This document shows positions 27,080 through 36,626 of a DNA stretch of 64,000 bases, piece by piece. Location of the stretch: the NCBI RefSeq assembly GCF_012952065.1, contig NZ_JABCJJ010000002.1, positions 124,001 through 188,000 of the forward strand, written 5' to 3'. Both the position numbers and the translations under genes were made by a program. The notes under the pieces were generated by a model, which was not told the origin of the DNA, searched no databases, and worked only from the letters and a program-made list of their open reading frames with translations. Positions within the stretch are counted from its first letter, which is position 1, and each line of letters begins with the position of its first letter. This DNA comes from Cellulomonas fimi. GTDB lineage: Bacteria; Actinomycetota; Actinomycetes; Actinomycetales; Cellulomonadaceae.

Positions 27080-28882
27080 ATGCGCGCCATCGTGGTCATG
27101 TTCGACAGTCTTAACCGCCGTTACCTGCCGCCCTACGACCCCGACTGCGGAACGGCCGCCCCCAACTTCGAGCGCCTGGCCCGTAGCAGTGTCCGCTTCG
27201 ACAACGCGTACGGCGGCAGCATGCCGTGCATGCCGGCGCGGCGTGAGCTCCATACCGGCAGGTACAACTTCCTCCATCGTGGCTGGGGGCCCATCGAGCC
27301 CTTCGACGACTCCGTCCCCCAGATGCTGGGCGAAGCCGGTGTCACCACACACCTGGCGACCGACCACATGCACTACTGGGAGGACGGCGGCGCCACTTAC
27401 CACACGCGGTACGGGACCTGCTCCCTCATCCGCGGACAGCAGGGTGACCCCTGGAAGGGACGCGTGGCGGACCCGGAGGTCCCGGACAGCCTGCGCGTCC
27501 AGCGGAGTGGTACGTGGCGTCAGGACCGTATCAACCGTGAGTACCTGAACGGTCTGGCCGACCACCCCCAGACCCGCACCTTCGGCGCCGGCCTGGAGTT
27601 CGTCCGGGACAATGCGCGTGAGCAGAGGTGGTTCGTGCAGATCGAGACGTTCGATCCGCACGAGCCGTTCTTCAGCGACCCTTCGTTCCTCGACGTGTAC
27701 GGCGGCGACGACGTATCGGTCCCGGAGTACGACTGGCCGGACTACGCCCAGGTCGTCGAGAGCGACGCGGTCCGGGCCAACGTCCGCAGGCACTACGCGG
27801 CGCTGGTGTCCATGTGCGACGCGTCGCTGGGCAGGGTGCTGGACGCGATGGACGAGTACGCGCTCTGGTCGGACACGCTGCTGATCGTCTGCACCGACCA
27901 CGGCTTCCTCCTGGGCGAGCAGGGCTGGTGGGGCAAGAGCGTCCAGCCCTGGTACGACGAGACGATCCACACGCCGTTGTTCGTCTGGGACCCCCGGACC
28001 GGCGTACGCGGTGAACAGCGTGACCGGCTGGTCCAGACGATCGATCTCGGCCCCACGCTCCTAGACTTCTTCGGCGTCGACCGGACCCCGGACATGCAGG
28101 GGGCGTCGCTGCGTGAGGTGATCGAGGCCGACCGACCCGTGCGCGAGTACGCGATCTTCGGAGCGTTCGGCGGCCACGTGTCGATCACCGACGGTCGGTA
28201 CGTGTACATGCGGGCTTGCCGGGAACCTGGGAACCGGCCCCTGTACGAGCACACCCTCATGCCGACCCATATGCGCGGCTTCTTCAGCATCGATGAGCTG
28301 TCGGCTGCCACGCTCGACGAAGGGTTCTCCTTCACCAAGGGTGTGCCGGTGCTGCGCACCGAGGGGCACGTCTTCACCGACCCCTTCGCCTTCGGAACGC
28401 TGCTGTTCGACCTGGAGAACGACCCGCGGCAGCAGCACCCCCTCGTCGACGACGAGACGGAACGTCGGATGGCCAGTGCTCTGGTGCAGATGCTCAGGCA
28501 GAGCGAGGCACCGGGGAGTCAGTACGAACGGCTCGGGCTGCCCCAGGTCGGCCCCGTCGAGGACAACCACCTGCTGTGCGCCGCCCAGCACGAGCAGGTC
28601 CTGCTCGCGCGGCGGCAAGCACCGCGGATCGAGGAGTTCCCGGACTCGCCCTTCAGCGTCCGGACCCCGGTCAAGGAGCTGCTGAACCACCCCCCGGCCG
28701 CCGAGATCCTGCGCCGGCACTGCACGCCGGTCACGGTCGGCCCCTTCGGTCGCGTCTGCGGAGAGATCCCGCTGTACCGGGCCGCAGCCGGCCTTGTCGG
28801 CGTGCTGCCCTGGGACGTGCTCCGCGTGATCGCGGCCGACCTGGCGGAACTGCCGCCCGCGGATGCGCCCACCGCTGGATGA
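27080..28882 (+). CDS. Cytosolic Cys-type sulfatase 2 (CMPAR)
   Basis: This 600-residue sulfatase starts MRAIVVMFDSLNRRYLPPY, with the N-terminal metal Asp in MFDSLNR. It carries the activation motif MPCMPARRELHTGR with the Cys at residue 50, and CTDHGFLLGEQGWWGK near residue 272. It lacks a signal peptide. It lies 6 bp after sulfatase 1 with a GAAGG ribosome site, so the two are co-expressed. It is only distantly similar to sulfatase 1, implying a different sulfate position or sugar. The phosphonate-monoester-hydrolase/sulfatase superfamily is broad, but CxPxR points to formylglycine use. Confidence 0.87.
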   Translation: MRAIVVMFDSLNRRYLPPYDPDCGTAAPNFERLARSSVRFDNAYGGSMPCMPARRELHTGRYNFLHRGWGPIEPFDDSVPQMLGEAGVTTHLATDHMHYWEDGGATYHTRYGTCSLIRGQQGDPWKGRVADPEVPDSLRVQRSGTWRQDRINREYLNGLADHPQTRTFGAGLEFVRDNAREQRWFVQIETFDPHEPFFSDPSFLDVYGGDDVSVPEYDWPDYAQVVESDAVRANVRRHYAALVSMCDASLGRVLDAMDEYALWSDTLLIVCTDHGFLLGEQGWWGKSVQPWYDETIHTPLFVWDPRTGVRGEQRDRLVQTIDLGPTLLDFFGVDRTPDMQGASLREVIEADRPVREYAIFGAFGGHVSITDGRYVYMRACREPGNRPLYEHTLMPTHMRGFFSIDELSAATLDEGFSFTKGVPVLRTEGHVFTDPFAFGTLLFDLENDPRQQHPLVDDETERRMASALVQMLRQSEAPGSQYERLGLPQVGPVEDNHLLCAAQHEQVLLARRQAPRIEEFPDSPFSVRTPVKELLNHPPAAEILRRHCTPVTVGPFGRVCGEIPLYRAAAGLVGVLPWDVLRVIAADLAELPPADAPTAG

Positions 28883-28968
28883 GGCCGCGGCACGACCTGA
28901 CCATTGAGAGGTCGGGCACGTGGCGGTGCCCGAAGCTGCCCCGAGACGCCAGACACCCGAGGAGACCG

Positions 28969-30288
28969 ATGCCCGCTGGCCCTGCAAGAGCGTCGCTTGC
29001 GTCCATGGTCAGGGTCGGCCTGATCGGATTCGGCGGCGGCAGCGCGCTCATCCCCCTCATGGAGGACGAGCTGGTGGCCCGTCGTCGCATCCTCGATCGG
29101 GCGACGTTCAGCAGGCACATCGTGGTTGCCAGCATCACCCCCGGCGCCCTGCCCGTGAAGCTCGGTGGCCTGGCGGGGACCACCGTCGGCGGAGCCTGGC
29201 TGTGCCTGACGATGGCGACACTGGTCTCGCTTCCGGGAACCGCCGCCACCGTCGGGATCCTCTCCGCGGTCCGCTCCGGTGGGCAGGGGGTGATCCGCTA
29301 CGTCGAGCTGGCGTCCGTGGGAGTCACGGTCTTCATCATCGCGCTCCTGGTGCACTACGTTGGCAAGGTCCTGACGTCCGAGGGGTCCGGCTGGCTCGTC
29401 GCCGCCGGGATCGCCACCCTGTCCTTCCTCGCCACAGGCGCCGCCGACGCCGCTGAGTTCATCGGTCACCTGATCGGACGGCAGTGGCAGCCGTCGGTCC
29501 CGCGACTGACCGCGGTCCAGCTCGTCGCCTCAGCGCTCGTCATCATCGCTCTTCGGGCCGCTCTGAGGCGCGGGCACCCGGCACGGCTGCCGGCCATCGG
29601 GCACGATGGCGGGCTCGGCGCCGCGGCGGTCCTCCGGTCCACCGCACTGCTGCTGAGCGTGGCCGCTGGCGCGACCGCGGCGGCAGCCCTGGTCGGCGGG
29701 AAGGAGGCGCTGGCGCTGATGGCCCTGGTAGCGCTGTCGACACTCACCTCCTTCGGCGGGGGGGAAGCATACGTCGGGGTCGCAGACGGGTTCTTCGTCG
29801 GTGGCGGGCACCTGAGCGCCGACGTCTTCTACAGCCAAGTCGTTCCCGTCGCCAATGCGCTCCCGGGCCCGATCTTGGTGAAGATCGCCGCCGGCGTGGG
29901 ATACGGCGCCACCGCGCCCACCCAGGGAGCGACGGCCGCGTGGGTGGTCGCGGCTGCCGGCGCCCTCCTGGCCGTCACCGTGGGAACCGCCGTCGCCGTC
30001 CTCGTCCTGGGCGCGTACCACCGTGCCCAGCGCTCCGCCGTCGTACGGGACATCGGCCTCTACATCCTCCCCGTCATCTGCGGCCTGCTGATCACGACGT
30101 CGCTCTCCATGCTCAACGCCGGGGCGGATGTGTCGATTCGCGCCGGGGTCCAGCCGTGGCTCACGCTGTGGCTCTCGCTCGCCGCGACCGTCCTCGTCAC
30201 GTGGCTGCGCCACCGCAGGTCTGTGCACGACGCCGTCCTGATCCTCCTGTGCGGTGCCGCCTCGCTCGCCGCGATGACGGCGGCGTGA
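28969..30288 (+). CDS. CHR-family chromate/sulfate-type anion transporter
   Basis: This 439-residue polytopic protein has two homologous CHR halves: GFGGGSALIPLMEDELV with SITPGALPVKLGGLAG in the first, and SFGGGEAYVGVADGFFV with NALPGPILVKIAAGVGYG in the second. Members export chromate, and their physiological anion is often taken to be sulfate. It follows sulfatase 2 by 86 bp in the same direction, with its own AGGAG ribosome site. In this setting export of sulfate released by the cytosolic sulfatases is the simplest role; chromate resistance as an unrelated passenger is the alternative. A small hairpin (28893-28898 with 28909-28914) sits in the gap. Confidence 0.82.
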   Translation: MPAGPARASLASMVRVGLIGFGGGSALIPLMEDELVARRRILDRATFSRHIVVASITPGALPVKLGGLAGTTVGGAWLCLTMATLVSLPGTAATVGILSAVRSGGQGVIRYVELASVGVTVFIIALLVHYVGKVLTSEGSGWLVAAGIATLSFLATGAADAAEFIGHLIGRQWQPSVPRLTAVQLVASALVIIALRAALRRGHPARLPAIGHDGGLGAAAVLRSTALLLSVAAGATAAAALVGGKEALALMALVALSTLTSFGGGEAYVGVADGFFVGGGHLSADVFYSQVVPVANALPGPILVKIAAGVGYGATAPTQGATAAWVVAAAGALLAVTVGTAVAVLVLGAYHRAQRSAVVRDIGLYILPVICGLLITTSLSMLNAGADVSIRAGVQPWLTLWLSLAATVLVTWLRHRRSVHDAVLILLCGAASLAAMTAA

Positions 30289-30443
30289 CGCCCCCCTGAC
30301 GCCCGACGAGGACCCCCGGCGCCGAACACGACTGTCGCACGTCGGACGCCGTACGTGCGGGCGGGTTCGCACGGTGCACGTGAGCCCCTCACCGGCCGCG
30401 GGCGCGGACGGCGGCTCTGACCGCGCGCACGGTATTGACTGCC

Positions 30444-30938
30444 TCAGCCGGCTGGGTAACCCCGCCCTGATGGCTCGCCTGGCGCGCCACTGACGTCGTC
30501 ACCGTAAATCTGCTCTGCGGCTCGCCGCAGCGCCGCGAACGCCGTGGCGATGGTCTGCACGCTCTCGTCGTCGAGGCGGGAGAGGAGTGCGACGCGATGT
30601 CCGGCGCCTTCGGCCATCAACTGCTCCACCAGGTGTGAGCCTTGAGTTGTGGGGCGTACGTGTCGGGCGCGCCGGTCGGTCGGGTCGGCTACGCGTTCGA
30701 CGAGGCCTCGGTCCGCGAGTCTGTCCACCAGACCGGTAACTGAGGCCGGGCTGATCTTCAGCGCGTCGGCCAGCTCGTGGCTCATGAGGGAGCCGTCGAC
30801 GTGCAGCAGCAGGAGGACCTTGAGTTGCTGCATCGTCAAGGTCGTCTGCAGCAGAGCGGTGAACTGCGCCCGCGAGAAGAGGCGGATCAACGCGGCCTCG
30901 TCCTCGGCGATCGCCGCCATCACTGCGTCGCGTTCCAC
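30444..30938 (-). CDS. MarR-family regulator
   Basis: This 164-residue winged-helix regulator has MSHELADALKISPASVTGLVDRLADRGLVERV as recognition region (split here by the wing) and DPTDRRARHVRPTTQG as the wing with the conserved DxRxxxV-like segment. The start is GTG 30938; ATG 30920 is possible. It is divergent from the RND transporter with only 65 bp between, and probably represses it and itself. The short gap contains AGTCG half-sites in direct repeat. Confidence 0.85.
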   Translation of the reverse strand: MERDAVMAAIAEDEAALIRLFSRAQFTALLQTTLTMQQLKVLLLLHVDGSLMSHELADALKISPASVTGLVDRLADRGLVERVADPTDRRARHVRPTTQGSHLVEQLMAEGAGHRVALLSRLDDESVQTIATAFAALRRAAEQIYGDDVSGAPGEPSGRGYPAG

Positions 30939-31003
30939 CGTGTACCCCGATCCTTCGGTCGACCCGTACTATTCGACTTGCTGCGACTATACGGGAGATC
31001 TCC

Positions 31004-34000
31004 ATGACTCGTCTTGCCCGCCTGAGCCTTGCAAACCGCGCCGTGGTGGCACTGGCCACGCTGATCCTCATCGTCGTGGGCGTCCTGTCGACCACGTCGC
31101 TGAAGCAGGAACTCATCCCCTCGTTGGAGATCCCGCTCGCCGTGGTGGTGACCCCTCTCCCGGGCGCGGCGCCCGACGTGGTCGAGCGGCAGGTCACCGA
31201 GGTGGTCGAGGCTGCCGTCAGCGGTGTCAAGGGTCTGGAGGGGACCGAATCCACGAGCAGCAACAGCCTGTCGGTGGTGACGGTGGAGCTGGCCTACGGC
31301 ACCGACATGCAGGCGGCCCAGCAGGACCTGGAGCAGGCGCTGTCCCGGGCGGGCACCGGCCTGCCGGCGGGCGTCATACCGTCTGTGATCACCGGCAGCA
31401 TCGACCAGCTTCCGGTGGTGCAACTGGCGGTGGCCGCCCCGCAGCTGGATGAGCAGGAGCTCGTGACCCGGGTGGAGGACGAGATCGTTCCGCGGCTGCG
31501 CGGCCTGGAAGGGGTCCGTGACGTCACCCTGTCCGGGGCGCGGGAGGTCCGGGTGGAGGTCGTTCCGGACCCCGTGGCCCTGGCGACCGCGGGGATCGGT
31601 CTCGATGCTCTCACTTCGGCACTGCAGGCCAACGGCGTGGTCATCCCGGCCGGCACGGTCACCGATGGGCAGCGCAGCCTGAACGTCGTGGTGGGCCAGC
31701 GGTTGTCCTCGGTGCAGGACATCGCCGCGATCGCGCTGCCCGCCGCTGCCCCCTCCGGGGCACCGGTCCTGCTGGGCGACGTGGCCACTGTCCGGCAGGC
31801 CGCGGTCCCCGCCACCTCCTATGCGCGGACCAACGGTCAGGCCAGCATCGCCCTGGCGATCACCAAGACCCCTGACGGCAACACCGTCAGCGTCTCGCAC
31901 GACGTGCGGGATCTCATCCCGGGGATCGAGGCCGCACTGGGCGAGGGGGCTGCCGTCGACGTGGTCTTCGACCAGGCACCGTTCATCGAGAAGTCGATCG
32001 AGGACCTGAGCACCGAGGGCCTCCTCGGCCTGATCTTCGCGGTGATCGTGATCATGCTCTTCCTGCTGTCGCTGCGCTCCACGCTGGTCACCGCGATCTC
32101 GATCCCGCTGTCGTTGCTCATCGCGATGACCGGTCTGCTGGTCGGTGGGTACTCGCTGAACATCCTGACCCTGGGGGCGCTGACGGTCGCGGTCGGGCGG
32201 GTCGTGGACGACTCGATCGTGGTGATCGAGAACATCAAGCGACACCTCGGGTACGGGGAGCCGAAAGCGCAGGCCATCTTGACCGCGGTGCGCGAGGTCG
32301 CCAGCGCCGTGACGGCGTCGACGATCACCACCGCGGCGGTGTTCGTGCCGATCGGGATCGTCGGAGGTCAGGTGGGTGAGCTGTTCCAGCCTTTCGCCTT
32401 CACGGTTGCCGTAGCACTGCTGGCCTCGTTGGTGGTTTCCTTGACCATCGTCCCGGTGCTGGGGTACTGGTTCCTGCGCGCCCCGGCCGAGCGCGCGGAC
32501 ACGGCTGTGGACCGGGACCGTGTCGAGCAGAGGGAGCGGCACGGAGTCCTCCAGCGCAGCTACCTTCCGGTGCTCCGGGGGGCCATCGCCCACCCGGTGA
32601 TCACCCTCGCCATCGCCGTCGCCGTGCTCGGCGGGACCCTCGCAGGGGCCACGCGGCTGGAGACCAACTTCATCGGCGACGCCGGGCAGAACACACTCAG
32701 CGTCGACCAGCAGCTGCCGGCCGGGACGAGCCTGGATGTCACCGACGCCGCCGCGCGACAGGTCGAGGAGGTCGTCGCTGCTCTGGACGGCGTCGAGACC
32801 TACCAGGTGACCGTCGGCTCGGGCGGCAACGGGCTGCAGACCGCCTTCCTGGGCGGTGGTGGCGGATCGAACACGGCCACCTTCGCGATCACCACAGCCT
32901 TGGACGCCGACCAGGCCCGCGTCGAACGGGATCTTCGTGCCGCGATCGCGGAGCTGGATGACGTCGGACAGCTGACCGTGAGCACCGGCCAGGCCGGGTT
33001 CGGTCTGCCCCCGGTGGAGGTCGTGGTCCGCGCCGACGACGACCAGACGCTGCGTCAGGCCGCAGACCTGGTCGCCGAGGCCATGGCGGATGTCCAGGGC
33101 ACGACCGACGTCGTGAACAACCTGGCCTCGGACGCACCAGCCGTCCAGATCCAGGTCGACCGACAGGCGGCCACGCTGGCCGGCACCAGCGAGACCGCAA
33201 TCGGACAGGCCGTGGCCGGCCTGCTGCGTGGTGCCCCGATCGGCCAGGCGGACATCGCCGGACGCACGACCGACGTCGTGGTGCTCCTGGGCCAGGCCCC
33301 CGCCGATGTCCAGGCCCTGCGCGACACCCCCATCCCCACCACCACCGGGATCGTGCCCCTCGGTCGGGTCGCCGAGGTCAGCGAGGTCCAACAGCCGACC
33401 AGCCTGACCCGCCAGGACGGGGAGCGCACCGCCACGGTGACCGCCACCGCGACCGACCAGAACCTCGGCGGGATCACCACCCGACTGCAGGAACAGCTCG
33501 ACACCCTCGACTTGCCCGACGGAGCAGAAGCCGAGATCGCAGGCGTCAGCGCCGAGCAGCAATCGGCGTTCGCCGACCTGTTCCTGGCCTTGCTGGCCTC
33601 CATCGCCATCGTCTACCTCGTGATGGTCGCCACGTTCCGCTCCCTGCTGCAGCCGCTCATCCTGCTTGTGTCGGTGCCGTTCGCCGCCACCGGCGCACTG
33701 GCCCTGCTGCTGCTCACCGGCACACCCCTCGGTGTGCCCTCGCTGATCGGGCTGCTCATGCTCGTCGGCATCGTCGTGACAAACGCGATCGTGCTCATCG
33801 ACCTGGTCAACCAGAAGCGAGAGCAGGGCCTGAGCATTCACGATGCCGTGATCGAGGGGTCCCGGTACCGGTTGCGGCCGATCCTGATGACCGCAGCGGC
33901 GACGATCGGCGCCCTGACCCCGATGGCACTGGGACTGACGGGGGGCAGCGTCTTCATCTCCCAGCCGCTGGCACTGGTCGTCATCGGCGGACTGACGACT

Positions 34001-34114
34001 TCTACCGTCCTGACTCTGGTGCTCGTCCCAGTCCTGTACAACCTGACCGAACGCGCCAGCACAGCCCTGCGTGAGCGCCGAGGCCGCCGGACGGCCGCCA
34101 CCCTCCCCGCATGA
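31004..34114 (+). CDS. RND-family (MMPL/HAE1-like) efflux permease
   Basis: This 1,036-residue protein has the duplicated RND layout: a helix near the N terminus, large extracytoplasmic loops, and two bundles of helices (LIFAVIVIMLFLLS ... ; LALLASIAIVYLVMVATF ...). The TM4 proton-relay acids are in GRVVDDSIVVIENIKRHLG, and GIVVTNAIVLID is the pseudo-symmetric counterpart. It resembles SwrC/YerP-type pumps that work in Gram-positive cells without an outer-membrane channel. No membrane-fusion partner is adjacent. Expression is likely set by the divergent MarR. Confidence 0.88.
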   Translation: MTRLARLSLANRAVVALATLILIVVGVLSTTSLKQELIPSLEIPLAVVVTPLPGAAPDVVERQVTEVVEAAVSGVKGLEGTESTSSNSLSVVTVELAYGTDMQAAQQDLEQALSRAGTGLPAGVIPSVITGSIDQLPVVQLAVAAPQLDEQELVTRVEDEIVPRLRGLEGVRDVTLSGAREVRVEVVPDPVALATAGIGLDALTSALQANGVVIPAGTVTDGQRSLNVVVGQRLSSVQDIAAIALPAAAPSGAPVLLGDVATVRQAAVPATSYARTNGQASIALAITKTPDGNTVSVSHDVRDLIPGIEAALGEGAAVDVVFDQAPFIEKSIEDLSTEGLLGLIFAVIVIMLFLLSLRSTLVTAISIPLSLLIAMTGLLVGGYSLNILTLGALTVAVGRVVDDSIVVIENIKRHLGYGEPKAQAILTAVREVASAVTASTITTAAVFVPIGIVGGQVGELFQPFAFTVAVALLASLVVSLTIVPVLGYWFLRAPAERADTAVDRDRVEQRERHGVLQRSYLPVLRGAIAHPVITLAIAVAVLGGTLAGATRLETNFIGDAGQNTLSVDQQLPAGTSLDVTDAAARQVEEVVAALDGVETYQVTVGSGGNGLQTAFLGGGGGSNTATFAITTALDADQARVERDLRAAIAELDDVGQLTVSTGQAGFGLPPVEVVVRADDDQTLRQAADLVAEAMADVQGTTDVVNNLASDAPAVQIQVDRQAATLAGTSETAIGQAVAGLLRGAPIGQADIAGRTTDVVVLLGQAPADVQALRDTPIPTTTGIVPLGRVAEVSEVQQPTSLTRQDGERTATVTATATDQNLGGITTRLQEQLDTLDLPDGAEAEIAGVSAEQQSAFADLFLALLASIAIVYLVMVATFRSLLQPLILLVSVPFAATGALALLLLTGTPLGVPSLIGLLMLVGIVVTNAIVLIDLVNQKREQGLSIHDAVIEGSRYRLRPILMTAAATIGALTPMALGLTGGSVFISQPLALVVIGGLTTSTVLTLVLVPVLYNLTERASTALRERRGRRTAATLPA

Positions 34115-34387
34115 CCCTGACACCTCCCGGCGGCGTCCAGCGGCTCGTGATTCACAGTCGCTCCCGGTCGACCTTGCAGCTCGAGTTCGTGGACCGGCGC
34201 GCCTGGCCCAACCATGCCGAGCGCGCCTCGGCGATCTTCGAGTGCCGGCGCCACGCCGGCCTCAGTTGCCGGTCCCCGCACGACTTCGCGGACCTTCACA
34301 CCGCTGCGGTGGCTGTGGCACGCTCAACGAGTCGTCCGGGATCCCGGGCCAGGCTCCTGCGGCACGACCTCAAAGAAGGGGTTGGCG

Positions 34388-35401
34388 ATGAAGGCAGCAC
34401 GGTTGCACGAGTTCGGCGGTGACTTCGTGGTGGAGGAGGTCCCGACGCCCGAGCCAGGTCCCGGTGAGGTACGGGTCCGCGTCGGCGGGTCGGGTGCCTG
34501 CCACTCCGACCTGCACGTCCGGGCGGGGGAGATCCCCGTCCACCTCCCCGCACTGCTGGGGCACGAGAACGCCGGGTGGGTCGACGCCATCGGTCAGGGC
34601 GCCGAGGGCTTTGAGGTCGGTGAACCCGTCGTGGTGTTCGGCGGGTGGGGCTGCGGCCACTGCCGTCTGTGCCTGGGCGGCCAAGAGCAGCTGTGCGACA
34701 CCATGCGGTGGGGCGGCATCGGCCCCGACGGCGGCTACGCGGACTACATGCTCGTCCCGAGCACCCGGCACCTGCTGGCCGCTGGCGACCTGGACCCGGC
34801 GCTCGCCGCCCCGCTGACCGACGCGGCGCTCACCCCGTACTCCGCCGTGAAGAAGGCCCTCCCGCGTCTGGTGCCCGGTACCACCGTGGTGCTGGTTGGC
34901 GCCGGTGGGCTCGGCCAGTACGGGCTGCAGTTCCTCAAGCTGCTCTCCGCGGCGACGGTGGTCGTCGTCGACAGCTCGGCGGACAAGCGGCGCCTCGCCC
35001 TCGAACTCGGCGCCGACCAGGTGGTCGACCCGGCGGACGCCGACGCCATGGAGCAGATCAAGGCCGCCAGCCACGGCGAAGGTGCAGCGGTCGCACTGGA
35101 CTTCGTCGGGGCCGACGCGACGATGACACTGGGCGCGTCGTCGCTCGGGCCGCAGGGCCTGTTCGTCCTGGTGGGTCTGGCGGGAGGGTCCTTCCCGTTC
35201 TCGTTCTTCTCCCTGCCGGTCCAGGCGACGCTGACCAGCAGCAGCTGGGGCAGCCGCAACGAGCTGGAGGAGGTCCTTGCCATGGCCCGGACCGGACGCC
35301 TGGTCTCCACGATCGAGCGGTATCCGCTGAGCGAGATCAACGACGTGTTCGCGCGCCTCGCCGCCGGCCAGATCCAGGGCCGTGCCGTCCTGATCCCCTG
35401 A
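34388..35401 (+). CDS. Zinc-dependent NAD(P)-alcohol dehydrogenase (MDR family)
   Basis: This 337-residue medium-chain dehydrogenase has catalytic-zinc residues in SGACHSDLH (Cys38) and GHENAGWV. A four-Cys structural zinc loop CGHCRLCLGGQEQLC lies near residues 90-104, and the Rossmann motif GAGGLGQYGLQ near residue 174. It oxidises alcohols or reduces aldehydes; sequence alone does not give the substrate. ATG 34388 has a GAAGGGG ribosome site. The 273 bp before it hold no recognisable gene. It is followed by the IS481-type element. Confidence 0.88.
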   Translation: MKAARLHEFGGDFVVEEVPTPEPGPGEVRVRVGGSGACHSDLHVRAGEIPVHLPALLGHENAGWVDAIGQGAEGFEVGEPVVVFGGWGCGHCRLCLGGQEQLCDTMRWGGIGPDGGYADYMLVPSTRHLLAAGDLDPALAAPLTDAALTPYSAVKKALPRLVPGTTVVLVGAGGLGQYGLQFLKLLSAATVVVVDSSADKRRLALELGADQVVDPADADAMEQIKAASHGEGAAVALDFVGADATMTLGASSLGPQGLFVLVGLAGGSFPFSFFSLPVQATLTSSSWGSRNELEEVLAMARTGRLVSTIERYPLSEINDVFARLAAGQIQGRAVLIP

Positions 35402-35536
35402 GCACTCCTCAACCTCCCGCTAGGGCGCGTCTGCCACGGCGAGCGTTATCGTGCGCTGACGCCGTCGTCCTCGCCACAATCATCACCCGCCTGAAGACAG
35501 GGGACATGCCCTAGGTCTGCCCTAGGTCCGGGCTAG

Positions 35537-36625
35537 GTGTACTCGGCCGTCACGTTGGTGACAGGCGGCTGATGGGTGGGAGTCCTCCGAGGGCGCTGTG
35601 GCGTCTGCGAGTGTTGTAGTCCTCGAGCCAGGGGGCAAGGGCTGCGGCGCGTTCGTCGTTGCTGGTGAAGACCTGCCGGTTGGCCCACTCGGTCTGCAGG
35701 GTGCGGTTGAGGCGTTCGACCTTCCCGTTCTGCCAGGGGCAGTGCGGCTTGATGAACACCTGCTCGGCGCCGAGGTCGGCGGCGACCGCGCCCAGGGAGT
35801 AGCGGTAGGCCCAGGCGTTGTCGGTCATGATCCGTTCGATCCGGGTGATGCCGTGGGCTGCGAAGTAGGCCGCAGCCCGGGCCAGGAAGGCGGCGCAGGT
35901 GGGGCCCTTCTCGTCGGGCAGGATCTCGGAGTAGGCCAGCCGGGAGTAGTCGTCGACCATCGAGTGCACGTAGTCGAACCCGATCGGGGTCTTGTCCACG
36001 CGTGCCTGGTGGCTGGCCAGCGTCCCTCCGCTGGCTCGCCAACCGCCGCCGTCGGGGGATGCGTCCGAACTTCTTGACGTCCATGTGCACGGACTCGCCG
36101 GGCCGGTCACGCTCGTAGCGGACCGTGGTGGCCTTCGATGCCCGGATGACCTGTCCGGTCAGGGGGTCCAGGTCGCGCAGCAGCGGCATGCCGCGCCGGC
36201 GCAGGACCCGGGTGATCGTCCGGGCCGGGACCCCGAGCTCACCGCTGAGCACGTCCGGGCCGGACCGCTCGCGAGCTCGCGCCTCGCAGATCGCGTCCTC
36301 CAGAGCGGTCGGCGTCCTGCCCGGGCTTGAGTGCGGCCGGGAGGCCCTGTCCAGCAGGCCGCTCGCTCCCTCGGCACGCCAGCGGCGCACCCATCGGTAG
36401 CCGGTCTGGCGGGCGAATCCCAGCTCGTGGGCGACGTGGGCGACCGGTCGCCCTTGATGCACGACGCGCTTGATCATCAGCTGGCGGCCACGCAGATTGA
36501 GACGGGCGTTAGCGTGAGGCACGAGAACCTCCGGGTGGGTGTGGGCCTTCGACAAGCCACAGCCCACCCGGAGGTTCTCCTCTCGTCAACGACCCCCGAC
36601 GTCACCAACGTCCTGGCCGAGTACA
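35537..36625 (-). mobile_element. IS481-type insertion sequence (about 1.09 kb)
   Basis: The terminal inverted repeats are TGTACTCGGCC... at 35538-35562 and the complementary copy at 36601-36625, matching at 23 of 25 positions. The 5-bp sequence GCTAG flanks both sides (35532-35536 and 36626-36630), consistent with a target duplication. The right copy contains the stop codon of the HxlR gene. Confidence 0.85.
35550..36522 (-). pseudogene. IS481-family transposase, split by a +1 frameshift
   Basis: The N-terminal half begins PHANARLNLRGRQLM and carries two helix-turn-helix regions; it reaches the first catalytic Asp in VHMDVKKFGRIP. The remainder (DYVHSMVDDYSRLAYSEI, then KVERLNRTLQTEW with the catalytic Glu) continues in another frame. 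The break is at a run of five C (about 36054-36058): one C fewer would restore a single frame. It could be a decay mutation or a sequencing error in the homopolymer. Programmed frameshifting is not usual for IS481. Confidence 0.8.
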
Positions 36626-36626
36626 G

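Noticed and set aside
30939-31003. Palindromic MarR operator between marR and the RND gene
   Set aside because: Only direct AGTCG repeats and imperfect arms were found; no convincing palindrome could be defined by eye.
30920-34123. Long minus-strand open frame opposite the RND transporter
   Set aside because: It is Gly/His/Asp-rich low-complexity sequence produced by high GC; the plus-strand RND protein has all family motifs.
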